From positions 5,677,415 to 5,697,419 of the forward strand of contig NC_049980.1 of assembly GCF_000003815.2 (NCBI RefSeq): DNA of 20,005 nt. The letters run 5' to 3'. Below the pieces are notes generated by a model. It searched no databases. It saw only the letters and a program-made list of their open reading frames with translations, and was not told the DNA's origin. Each line of letters opens with the position of its first letter. Position 1 is the first letter of the stretch. The DNA is from Branchiostoma floridae. Lineage: Eukaryota > Chordata > Leptocardii > Amphioxiformes > Branchiostomatidae. Shown piece by piece: positions 1 to 8,240 of the stretch. The position numbers and the translations under genes were made by a program.

Positions 1-182
1 CTGCTGCAGTCATGTGTCCCTGACGTCACGTCCGGAAGCTACAGCAGACGGGTCCATTCCGTGAACAAGGCTGACGGAGTCAGCTGAAAATAGGGGGTAA
101 GTCCCATCTAACTTGGTGTTGGTTACGTAAAGTTTAGTCTTTGCCACAATGTCATTTACCAACATAGATGAACTTTCATGCT
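1..182 (+). mobile_element. Penelope-like element 3' tail (partial)
   Basis: This non-coding stretch aligns by eye with 10980-11140, which directly follows a GIY-YIG-like coding fragment. Shared blocks, in the same order, are a GACGTCAC block, a CCATTCC-TGA block, GGGTAAGTCC versus GGGTGAGTCC, and a closing block ending in AGATGAACTTTCA. The element continues upstream out of the window. Assignment to Penelope-like elements rests on the coding fragment beside the second copy. Confidence 0.55.
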
Positions 183-339
183 AAGTATAAGTTCTGTTAC
201 ATTATACAATGTAGTTTTCTATTGCAAAGAATTCAGCAATTTCTAGCTGCCTAGTTTCTAACTTCAACCACACAGGTACATGTAACTGTACTTCACATAG
301 TGCTTCTAGGTAGGAGCATTTGGTAGAAGTGTGACTTTG

Positions 340-880
340 ATATTTCTCATCCCAGTACCTGGATACCAGGCACAAGTGAGATCTCTTATTTGCACTGCAG
401 TATTGCAAAACACACCACTGGAGCCCTGTCATTGGCATTTTTCTCCATCTACTGTAGATTTTGAACTAGTAACTGACAATAGAGATGCAGATTCTGCATC
501 CAGCATATCAAAAACTCTTGTAGATTTTGTTCTTGATATGGAAAAAGGACATAATCTATTTGTAACTCCACTTCCTGCCTGCTAGGTGAGAGTGAACATT
601 GGTTCAACATCATTTTTTGTACAATGTACTGCTCTATTATTTAAACAATTAACTACTTGCATTATGCCACTTCCTACTTGCCAGGATGTAATGAACCTCA
701 AAGTCATACGATATTACTACTTTGTAACTCCAGTCCCTGGTTACCAGGCATTAGTTAACCTCTGTTCTACACTGAGGTTTTGTGCGATGCCCCACTAGAG
801 CCTGCATGAATCCAACACAGCTACATGAATTGTATGTCTTGTAGATTTGACTTTCAAAACTGAAAAAGAACCTGTTCAAC
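340..880 (-). repeat. Degraded partial copies of the C1orf43 last exon
   Basis: Several pieces resemble the terminal exon at 1997-2207. The clearest lies at 767-875: on the minus strand it ends in codons reading GSSGASHKTSV followed by TAG (767-769), and a piece resembling the start of the last exon sits at about 840-875. Other pieces are at about 480-555 (TCTGCATCCAGCA followed by TTGTAGATTTTGTTCTTGAT) and 597-640. A motif of the form GTAACTCCAGTCCCTGGTTA recurs between them near 350, 560, 665, 725 and 1035. I read this as an old, decayed tandem duplication of the gene end. Confidence 0.5.
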
Positions 881-1359
881 AAACAATATTCATCTGAATT
901 CATTTGTAATCCCAGTACACTACCGTCAATTTCAATTCAACACAGCCACTTCTGTCTCACGCACTCAATCACTCACTTACCGGTTTCTTGTAAATTTGTT
1001 TGGAAACTGAAGAATGATAACAAGTGACAACATTTGTGATTTTGATTCCTGGTTGCCCAGGCTTAACCTTCTCTTTTTGGCCTAACCCAGGGTTCTAGCC
1101 AACGTCTGGCCTTCCGTCCTTTGATGGAATTTAGCCGCATCCACTGTGATGGACAAAAAATTGGCATGTAAAGATATCAATTGAACCAAGCTGAGTATAC
1201 AAGCAAAATCTGCCCCTCAAAATACAGGAAATAGCAATTTAGAGGTTCTAGATTTCAAAATAGGCCTGGCTAAAACACTGGCCTAACCAGTAACCCATTG
1301 AAAATCTGTAGCCAAATAGCTACTAGTACTTTGGTACGCAAAAGGTTTCAAAGTGAATC

Positions 1360-1450
1360 CTGTTCTACACCAATGTTTCATACGATGCACCGCTGAAGTC
1401 TGCGTCCAGCACATCCAGTTCTAACTCCTCCCGCCTACAGCCTCCCCCCT
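1360..1450 (-). pseudogene. Partial last-exon copy A of the C1orf43-like gene
   Basis: On the minus strand this copy encodes REELELDVLDADFSGASYET then LV and a TAG stop at 1365-1367. Compared with the functional exon over the shared 22 codons it has four amino-acid changes and about five synonymous ones. It lies exactly 316 bp from copy B. I see no convincing acceptor, so it is probably not an exon, although the frame and stop are intact. Confidence 0.6.
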
Positions 1451-1462
1451 GGGTTCAACATA

Positions 1463-1670
1463 CTGTAAATGCATTTAAGTTCGCGGGGATCTAATTTTAC
1501 AGTAACAGGAAAAGGGACTTTTCGCAGTAGTTTTCAGTTTGTGGTAGCACCATGCACCATAGTCTCTTACTGCCGTAGGAAAATGTTTGTGGTGGTTTTA
1601 AATTTGCAGTGAAGCAGCCACTGCAAAAACCGCGAACATTGAACCACCGCGAAATTTTCTGCATTTACAG
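1463..1670. mobile_element. MITE copy 1 (CTGTAAATGCA termini)
   Basis: The ends are inverted: CTGTAAATGCATTTAAGTTC on the left and a right end reading GCGAAATTTTCTGCATTTACAG. The inside has CGCGG-rich blocks and no coding capacity. It matches the copy at 1788-1986 over nearly its whole length. The left end is preceded by TA but the right end is not followed by TA, so target-site duplication is uncertain. It was probably copied together with the adjoining exon piece rather than inserted twice. Confidence 0.7.
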
Positions 1671-1680
1671 CAACTCTGTT

Positions 1681-1786
1681 CTACACCGAGGTTTCGTACG
1701 ATGCCCCGCTAGAGTCTGCGTCCAGCACGTCCAGCTCTATCTCCTCCTCCCCCCTCCCAGCCACTGTCTCCTCCTGGCTTCAATAT
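1681..1786 (-). pseudogene. Partial last-exon copy B of the C1orf43-like gene
   Basis: On the minus strand this reads TVAGRGEEEIELDVLDADSS then GASYETSV and a TAG stop at 1681-1683. Over the final 22 codons every difference from the functional exon is synonymous. An in-frame TGA lies at the junction with the MITE. An AG just after it, leaving one C before the frame, would match the phase of exon 6, so use as an alternative last exon is possible but unsupported by a pyrimidine tract. Confidence 0.65.
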
Positions 1787-1787
1787 A

Positions 1788-1986
1788 CTGTAAATGCATT
1801 TAAATTCGCGGGGATCTAATTTCGCGGTAGCGGAAAAAGGGACTTTTTGCAGTAGTTTACCGTTTGCGGTAGCACCATGCACCGTAGTCTCTTACTGCCG
1901 TAGGAAAATGTTTGTGGTGGTTTTAGATTCGCGGTGAAGCAAAAACCGCGAACATTAAACCACTGCGAAAGTTTCTGCATTTACAG
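1788..1986. mobile_element. MITE copy 2, in the 3' UTR of the C1orf43-like gene
   Basis: It has the same inverted termini as the copy at 1463-1670, a few short indels and many point changes. It ends ten bases from the stop codon of the gene on the minus strand, so it should form the start of the 3' UTR. Read on the minus strand its far terminus TGCATTTACAG resembles a 3' splice site. Confidence 0.7.
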
Positions 1987-1996
1987 CAACTCTGTT

Positions 1997-2207
1997 CTAC
2001 ACCGAGGTTTCGTACGATGCGCCGCTGGAATCTGCGTCCAGCACATCCAGCTCTATCTCCTCCTCCCCCCTCCCTGCGACAGCTTCCTCCTCGGCCAGCA
2101 GGATGCTGTCTGCTGACATCTTGTGGCTGCTGGTGCTGTTGCTGTACACCTGCGCAACATTCTGGAAGGTCACATGGCTCTTCTTTCTGTAGATTTTGTT
2201 CTTGATG
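1997..2207 (-). CDS. C1orf43: C1orf43-like terminal coding exon 7
   Basis: The acceptor CATCTTTTCTTCAG is preceded by a near-perfect branch-point match TACTAAT. The exon encodes 69 residues, basic at first (IKNKIYRKKSHVTFQNVAQV), then polar and acidic, ending SGASYETSV and TAG. Human C1orf43 also ends in a class I PDZ-like tail, ESTL as I recall it. Two or more partial copies of this exon lie further downstream. Confidence 0.9.
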
Positions 2208-5200
2208 CTGAAGAAAAGATGATTTCATTAGTAAGCATTACTAGTATTGTCTGTTCACATGTACAATGTGCCTCTACCCAGTATTGATATTTGATTAGTT
2301 AAAGCTACCATAGTAATATTGACATAGTAATATGCACAAAATTTCTGATGAATTATGTACATAGAAAATGTCCTGTCCTTGGTGAATTATATTACACCAA
2401 GACTAGTGTCCCTTCCCCTGGTACTGAATGACATATCAGCAAGACTAGTGTCCCTTTCCTTGGTACTGAATGACGTTTCAACAAGACTAGTGTCCCTTTC
2501 CTTGGTACTGAATGACATATCAACAAGACTGGTGCCCCTTTCTTGGTACTGAATTACATATCATCAAAATTAGTGTCCCTTTCCTTGTTACTAAATGACA
2601 TATCAACAAAAGTAGTGTCCCTGTCCTTGGTACTGAATGACATATCAACAAGACTAGTGTCCCAAGTATCCTTAATGGTACTGAATGACACATCACCAAA
2701 ACTTTCTTGAATTAATTTTGACATGTCCTTGGCCTCTCAGGTTCTTAGCGCATGACTACATGACTATATATTCTGTATACGTCATAAGAAAATACAGTAT
2801 ACAGAAATCTGTTTCTTCTCTTGGAAACACAAGTACATTGAAGGCAAACTCACCAGGTCAGCAACTCATTCAAAGTTGCCACATACTTCCTGTACTCCGC
2901 TTCACCAAAGGGCTGTAACAAACAACATACAACATTTCTTAAAACTAATTAATGAAAACATAAGATTGCCTATCCATATATAATATTCCTGGTAGCAACT
3001 ATAGTTCTCCTTTTACATTTCCTTGACTTGAAATTCGATTCAGGTCAACTGGGCAGCATTGCATCCAACTCTAAATAAAAATGCTATGGTAGTTTATATA
3101 TTTTATACTATGTTGTCTTCAAACAATGTGGAACACAAATGTGTTATATAATGACCATGTATCTTCTGAATTTGAGTACACTGAGAGTAGACCTCACAGA
3201 GGGCTGGGACTGTTGAGGTTAGAAAGAAAATTACAGGAGGTAAGAAAGCTTGCAACAAATAAGACACAATGGAGAGACTTGAAGAAAGACTATTGCAGCT
3301 GCAGGGTGTCCAGACTACTGCAGCAGCAAAACACAATGGACTACTACTACTATGTAAAAAAAGCTTGATTTTCCTTCTCTATGGTTTTGCTCATGATTGT
3401 GGACATTTGCATTACCTTCTGCCCATGCCTGGCATGTTCGTAGGAATCTGCGAAGGAGTTACAGAGGGAGAGTTTGGCGGACTTGAGCGGTGCGCCCGGC
3501 CCCTCACGCAGCTCCGTCAGGTGCTGTCGGAAACTCTTCCCTGCCGGGCGCCGCAACTCAGGGTCCAGCTCCTGTAACTGGGCATCTGTCGGGCAGAGAC
3601 AAGATCAAATTAAAATGAAACTTTATTGCACAATGATCATTAGATACTACATGTGTATGGCAAAAATCCAAACAATACAGATAAAAAATGTATTTCACAA
3701 GTTCAAAATATAAGCTATTCTATTTATAATGTCAGTAACTATACACATAATAGAGTAAAAGAATGACGAATAAAATAGTTTTCGTTACAAAATGTGTTCG
3801 AAAGAATTAAATCTCTTTTGTGTATAGCTTTAGATATACTTTGGACCAGATACAATATAAGTACTCGTCTTGGGGAAGATAGTGTTGGTGTTACATTCAC
3901 TACCTTCTGTCTTTCTTGAATATAAGTGGAACATCATATCAACAGATAGTGGAATTCATCTTCAGCATAATAGTTTGTGGGACAATGTCATGACCCTATA
4001 TTACTACTAGTATCCTGTCAAAACTACCTTTACACATGGAGGACAAAAACATACATGTACATTTGTAGCAGAGAACAGCACCCCTGATTTATCTGATCAG
4101 CTACTGAAATTGTATTAGTACAGTATTATATAATATTATTATATAGTTTTAAATCCTGTAACACTTACCCAGTAGTGCAGCTGCATCCACTGCTTTCATC
4201 CTATAAATGTAGTTGTAGTCTCCTTCAACTAAGAACAGGAAAAGTAGAAGAAACTGTTGATATCAACAGCAATTTAGCAGTTTAAAAATTGACATCAACA
4301 TGAGATGTCAAGGCTACAATTCAGCTAACAATGGTGGCTTTATATGTTATAGTTAACTTTGATGATATTATTAGGATGTCTTGTTTCTCTTAGTCATATT
4401 TGTTCCATCTGCAAGTTCTAAAAGTATGCCAGGCTCCATAGCACACAAGAACTGCCGTTCATACACATACATGCACAGGTACTTTTAAGTATAATTAAAA
4501 TGCCTGCTGTTCTGTCTAGTCTAACTATATGTTCCTTACTTGTTCAATCCATAGGTTGTGCCAGTATGCCAGGCACCACAGCAAACAGGAGCCATGGGTC
4601 ATACACAATACATGTACTTGATGCCTTACTAGTCCATTTGTTATGGGTTAGCACTTACCTGTTTCATCTGTAGGCTCTGCCAACAAGCCAGGCTCCACAG
4701 CACACAGGAGCCTTGGTTCATACTTGATACCTGCTATCCTGTCTAGTCTAACTACATGTTATAATTTATGTATAGTCTATGTTATAATTTGGGAACTGTT
4801 CTCCTTACCTGTTCCATCTGTAGGCTCTGCCAGCATGCCAGGCTCCACAGCACACAGGAGCCTTGGTTCATACTTGATGCCTGCTATCCTGTCTAGTCTA
4901 ACTACATGTTATAATTTAGGTACTGTTCTCCTTACCTGTTCCATCTGTAGGCTCTGCCAACATGCCAGGCTCCACAGCACAAAGGAGCCTTGGTTCATAC
5001 TTGATGCCTGCTATCCTGTCTAGTCTATAACTACATGTTATAATTTGGGAGTGTTCTCCTTACCTGTTCCATCTGTAGGCTCTGCCAGCATACCAGGCTC
5101 CACAGCACACAGGAGCCTTGGTTCATACTTGATGCCTGCTATCCTGTCCACATGTTATAATTTGGGAGTGTTCTCCTTACCTGTTCCATCTGTAGGTTCT

Positions 5201-7396
5201 GCCAACATGCCAGGCTCCACAGCACACAGGATCCTTGGTTCATACTTGATACCTGCTATCCTGTCTAGTCTAACTACATGTTATAATTTGGGAGTGTTCT
5301 CCTTACCTGTTCCATCTGTAGGTTCTGCCAACATGCCAGGCTCCACAGCACACAGGAGCCTTGGTTCATACTTGATGCCTGCTATCCTGTCTAGTCTATA
5401 ACTACATGTTATAATTTGGGAGTGTTCTCCTAACCTGTTCCATCTGTAGGCTCTGCCAGCATGCCAGGCTCCACAGCACATAGGAGCCTTGGTTCATACT
5501 TGATGCCTGCTATCCTGTCCACATGTTATATATGATATAGGAACTGTTCTCCTTACCTGTTCCATCTGTAGGCTCTGCCAGCATGCCAGGCTCCACAGCA
5601 CACAGGAGCCTTGGTTCATACTTGATGCCTGCTATCCTGTCTAGCCGTCTCTCTATCTCCTCTTTCATGGACTGGTAGAAAGAAAGAAATGGATTTAACC
5701 ACCGGTAATAGTAATATGGTAACTGTATCTTATTTCTTCACTGCACCTTCTTTGACTTGAACATTCTCCAACTCTGCAACTCAATGGCAAATACAGACCA
5801 CTGTAATGTAAACCAAGACAGAAGCAATATTGGGACGCTGGCAATGTTTGGCAACTATGCCAGACTCTGAATGCTGGACAAATAAGGAGACGTAAAATGC
5901 AGAACGTGGGAAGGGCATTAGGCTATAATATATTTATAAGCCCTTTTACAAGAAGACCTGCGCCTTAACCTGTGTACCTGTACCTGTTCCTGTACCTAAA
6001 CAAACTAAATCACCAGTAGACACAAATTTTTAAGTCTACAGATAAGTTATTAACTGTAACTGCCAATTTAAAACTGCAAAAAATTGTTTTGACATCCAAA
6101 TAAATAACTCCTCATACCTTCTTGTAAACAAGATGACAATTCAGTTCATCCCTAAAAAAAGACAGTTGGCTACATGTATTACGTAGAGATACAGGTCCGG
6201 ACCTGTACCTAAACCAGTAACGTTATTCATGTACATACCTGTATCTAAAATTCATTAAGGTACACAACTCTACATCTCTGAGTGACTCACCCCAGGAGAG
6301 GCTGACCCCACCAGCACATGTGGTCCTCGGTGTGACCTTAGGGCGAACCTCATGATCTGTCTCTTAGCAAACAGGAACAGCAGGAAGAATGCCTGGGAGA
6401 GAAAACAAGAGCAAGGTTAGAAAGGTGGCATTTGCAGGCAAATATATAATATTCCCCTTTGCATAATGTACTGTTACGTTTATTCTTATGCCAACACATT
6501 TATATTTAGTGATCCGAGCCCCTCCAGCTCTGTGCTAAGGCCTACTTTACATTACACTTTTCGCGACAGCAAGACTGGCGAGAGCGGGAGCCCTGTGTAA
6601 AGAGAATTCCCGTTATCGTAGTCCCGCTGTCTTCAAATTTTCACCCCGACAACTTAAAAGTATAAAGAGAGTGCGTCGGCAGTGTCCCGACAGCGGAGAA
6701 TTTCACTGCTGTCGAGAAAAGCGTAATGTAAAGTGGGCCTAAGCTAAACCATGATATAACCGAACACCACAGGGTGTCTGCTTCTTTACCGGTAACCATG
6801 GTGACAGCTGTCTGGTCCAGGTCATTGACCTTATTTTATATCTATTTGGAGAAGAAGAGGAAACAAACAAAGCAAAAAAAATGTGTGTCCCTTCCATGTA
6901 GGTAAACACAAATATGCAAACATACAGGTACATCTAAGACCAAGGATATATAAATTTTAACCTGCTTGCAAGGACAAAACCAAAAGGTGAAAAGTCCTTC
7001 AACGTCACTCCTTGTAAAAATTAAGGTCTTCTTTTCTCTGACATTACATGTTCTATAAACATGCAAGGCATGCAATCAATGTCACACCTGATTGTCATAG
7101 ATTATGACAAATTTTGTAAGAAGAATTGCATAATTATTCCAAGTCAAATCAAACGAAACGAAATCAGAACAAAATGTTCTTTGTGTTGTTAAAATTTGAT
7201 GTCCCCCTCCCCACTGCTTCAAAACATGTATGAATTTCCACCATTACAAAAACAGAGTGACACTCAGACCGAACTATTTGTTTAGAAAACAACATAATGA
7301 ACACCCAGACAGTATTTTGATCCTTGAAATACTGACCATGATGCCGAACGTGATGACCAAAAGGACATGAACTCCTGTCAGCTGAACGGCCGCCAT
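1997..7396 (-). CDS. C1orf43: C1orf43 / NICE-3 family membrane protein (7 coding exons)
   Basis: Joining 7337-7396, 6291-6392, 5557-5671, 4169-4228, 3416-3585, 2854-2912 and 1997-2207 on the minus strand gives 777 nt and 258 residues; human C1orf43 is about 253. Every junction is GT-AG and every phase matches. One hydrophobic segment (about residues 9-29) is followed by a basic, family-typical stretch: KRQIMRFA at 30-37 and RGPHV at 42-46. Further family matches are IKYEP (70-74), YNYIYRMKAVDA (97-108), an exon-5 block ending YEHARHG, and EYRKYVATLNELL in exon 6. The tail is acidic and ends ETSV, a class I PDZ-ligand form. In mammals the protein is reported as a Golgi and mitochondrial membrane protein that promotes phagocytosis; the role here is inferred. 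A TISU-type element covers the start. Intron 3 holds tandem exon-3 copies, and the gene end is also duplicated. No clear polyadenylation signal was seen. Confidence 0.93.
2390..2730. repeat. 42-bp minisatellite in intron 6
   Basis: About seven units of 42 bp, starting ACTAGTGTCCC near 2402, 2444, 2486, 2528, 2569, 2611 and 2653, with an eroded tail. The unit contains CCTTGGTACTGAATGACATA. Because 42 is a multiple of three, an open frame with a 14-residue repeat appears, but it is a by-product. Two related units lie inverted in the first intron of the HIT gene. Confidence 0.9.
2854..2912 (-). CDS. C1orf43: C1orf43-like coding exon 6
   Basis: It encodes PFGEAEYRKYVATLNELLT, aligning with the human block around FGQNEYLRYQEALSELAT. 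The acceptor is GTTTGTTACAG and the donor GTGAGT. It ends with two bases (TG) of a Cys codon completed by exon 7. Confidence 0.93.
2913..3415 (-). other. Intron 5 of the C1orf43-like gene
   Basis: AT-rich intron sequence. I see no further exon, transposon termini or RNA gene in it. Confidence 0.7.
3416..3585 (-). CDS. C1orf43: C1orf43-like coding exon 5
   Basis: It encodes 56 whole codons from AQLQELDPELRRPAGKSFRQ to YEHARHGQK, aligning with the human segment around GKNFRSYLLDL and GYETARYG. The phase-1 entry completes an Asp codon. The donor is GTAATG, somewhat off consensus. The exon is GC-richer than its flanks, as expected for coding sequence here. Confidence 0.93.
3586..4168 (-). other. 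Intron 4 of the C1orf43-like gene
   Basis: AT-rich intron between the donor GTAAGT at 4163-4168 and a C-rich acceptor at 3586-3595. No recognised element. Confidence 0.7.
4169..4228 (-). CDS. C1orf43: C1orf43-like coding exon 4
   Basis: It encodes EGDYNYIYRMKAVDAAALL, matching the human block YNYLYRMKALDAI. It enters in phase 1 from exon 3 (G plus TT gives Val) and leaves in phase 1. The donor is a consensus GTAAGT at 4163-4168. Confidence 0.95.
4425..5545 (-). repeat. Tandem array of exon-3-derived cassettes in intron 3
   Basis: Nine copies of the 3' part of exon 3 plus its donor follow the exon in the same orientation. Seven are intact: 5435-5518, 5307-5390, 5181-5264, 5064-5147, 4936-5019, 4809-4892 and 4659-4742, each exactly 84 bp and open. 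Two are decayed, near 4545-4620 and 4425-4480. Unit spacing runs from 117 to 150 bp, so spacers are only 33-66 bp. Against exon 3 I count eleven synonymous and three amino-acid changes. Six intact copies keep GTAAGG or GTAAGT donors; the copy at 5435-5518 has GTTAGG. Five keep a CTAG acceptor-like end; 5064-5147 and 5435-5518 lost it. Confidence 0.93.
5307..5390 (-). other. Candidate 84-bp cassette exon (representative copy)
   Basis: From an AG in TAGACTAG to a GTAAGG donor this copy is a phase 1-1 block of 28 codons, reading DRIAGIKYEPRLLCAVEPGM and on to TDGT. Insertion between exons 3 and 4 would keep the frame. The sequence before the AG is A-rich with no good pyrimidine tract and the spacers are shorter than normal introns, so splicing is doubtful without RNA evidence. 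Confidence 0.45.
5557..5671 (-). CDS. C1orf43: C1orf43-like coding exon 3 (founder of the cassette array)
   Basis: It encodes SMKEEIERRLDRIAGIKYEP and on to TDGT, aligning with LKEEIDIRLSRVQDIKYEP of human C1orf43. The acceptor has a strong pyrimidine tract (TTTCTTTCTTTCTACCAG) and the donor is GTAAGG. It ends in phase 1. Its last 84 bases are the part repeated downstream in intron 3; the repeats lack the leading codons and this acceptor. Confidence 0.95.
5672..6290 (-). other. Intron 2 of the C1orf43-like gene
   Basis: Ordinary intron with a scattered CCTGTACCT motif near 5975-5995 and 6200-6245. No exon or complete mobile element recognised. Confidence 0.7.
6291..6392 (-). CDS. C1orf43: C1orf43-like coding exon 2
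   Basis: It encodes 34 residues: the rest of the hydrophobic segment (AFFLLFLFA) and the most conserved family block with KRQIMRFA and RGPHVLVG. The acceptor AG is at 6393-6394 and the donor GTGAGT at 6285-6290. Both edges fall on codon boundaries. Confidence 0.95.
6539..6739. mobile_element. MITE with 33-bp inverted termini, PIF/Harbinger-like
   Basis: The left end GGCCTACTTTACATTACACT and the reverse complement of the right end, GGCCCACTTTACATTACGCT, continue as a 33-bp terminal inverted repeat with three mismatches. The 201-bp body has no coding capacity. TAA flanks both sides (6536-6538 and 6740-6742), fitting the 3-bp TWA duplications of PIF/Harbinger elements. It sits in intron 1 of the C1orf43-like gene. 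Confidence 0.8.
7337..7396 (-). CDS. C1orf43: C1orf43-like coding exon 1
   Basis: It encodes 20 residues, MAAVQLTGVHVLLVITFGIM, the start of the membrane anchor. The donor is GTCAGT at 7331-7336 and the exon ends on a codon boundary. The ATG lies inside a perfect TISU consensus, which supports this start. Confidence 0.92.
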
Positions 7397-7400
7397 CTTG
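7389..7400 (-). promoter_or_regulatory. TISU / YY1-type initiator on the C1orf43 start codon
   Basis: The minus strand reads CAAGATGGCGGC, a perfect match to the TISU consensus SAASATGGCGGC with the ATG being the start codon. In mammals TISU elements mark housekeeping genes with very short 5' UTRs and bind YY1 as DNA. A transcription start a few to about 30 bases upstream is therefore predicted. Confidence 0.8.
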
Positions 7401-7860
7401 GCACCTGGGGTCAGTGACCTCAGCTCGCCCTGCAGGGACAGCATCCACGCGCAACCCGCAAGTTGTAACTCCTATTATTCTAAAATCCGGAATAATGAAT
7501 AGAAACGAAAAACCTAGGATGACTCTTTGACTCATTTGATAAATAAAGGCAATCGGAACTATTCTTGGTGGCTGAGGTATCTGGTGTGAATTATTATACG
7601 CTACCTAACTTTTTTGTTATGATGCTGTCATGTTCAGGAAGAACTTTTGACAGGTGAGTTTTCACAGGTGCATTCGTGCATCGTTCCGTACTACAGTGTA
7701 GTATATACTTTGATAAAGCTTTATCTTGAGATCAAATCATGTAAGTTGTAAAGATATGGTTTGTAGACCATACTCCTTTCCGTTGAAATATGATACAGAA
7801 ACTTTGAGAAAGTCTGTGGGAATGTCAGTCTCCCATGGATTTCAGTGTCTGTGAACTACA
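7397..7860. other. Divergent intergenic interval, C1orf43 side
   Basis: This holds the presumed short 5' UTR and upstream region of the C1orf43-like gene. The 7400-7460 part is GC-rich; the rest is AT-richer and carries no element I recognise. Confidence 0.5.
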
Positions 7861-7868
7861 AGAAGTTG

Positions 7869-7990
7869 CCAATCAATCGATCCTTCTTAGCTGTCCATTA
7901 TAATTATTCGTTCTGCCAATGATAGCATGGCAATTAGACGTTCGACCAATAAGAGAGTGTTGCCTGTCTGGGGGCGGAGCTATAGTATAT
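7869..7990 (+). promoter_or_regulatory. Promoter of the tandem-HIT gene: three CCAAT boxes, GC box, TATA-like
   Basis: CCAAT pentamers stand at 7869-7873, 7916-7920 and 7946-7950 on the plus strand. A GC box, GGGGCGGAGC, lies at 7971-7980, immediately followed by TATAGTATAT. A start about 25-30 bases further, near 8010-8015, would leave a short leader before the ATG at 8040. The ATG at 7989 lies inside the TATA-like stretch and has a poor context. Confidence 0.5.
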
Positions 7991-8039
7991 GGCATCCACT
8001 TTATTCAACTGTGCCCTTCTTTACTCCACAGACCCCACA

Positions 8040-8240
8040 ATGAGTAAAGGATCAGCAACATCTACCCTCAAACAAGGGAACCAGCGAGTTCTATGGGAAG
8101 ATGAACTACATGTGGCCTTCTTGGACCCAACCCCCAACTTGAGAGGGGCCACTGTGGTCATGTGTAAGGACTTGGAGGCCAGAGACTTGTGGACACTGAC
8201 TGAGGAACAGTTTGTAAAATTAATGCTGGCAACTAAACAG
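8040..8240 (+). CDS. Tandem HIT gene coding exon 1
   Basis: It encodes the first half of HIT domain 1, ending LMLATKQ at a phase-0 donor GTATAT. The segment aligns residue by residue with the first half of domain 2 in the same gene. Confidence 0.85.

Noticed and set aside
2355-2552. Open frame with a 14-residue LVSLSLVLND repeat
   Set aside because: Produced by the 42-bp minisatellite inside an intron; no start context or family match.
4724-5401. Long plus-strand open frames repeating SLPVPSVGSASMPG
   Set aside because: They are antisense shadows of the exon-3 cassette array; the minus-strand reading matches C1orf43.
7164-7535. 123-codon minus-strand frame starting MSQRVILGF
   Set aside because: It overlaps the C1orf43 first exon in another frame and runs through its donor and intron; no family resemblance.
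7989-8039. Upstream in-frame ATG of the HIT gene
   Set aside because: It overlaps the TATA-like stretch and has T at -3; the ATG at 8040 has a better context.
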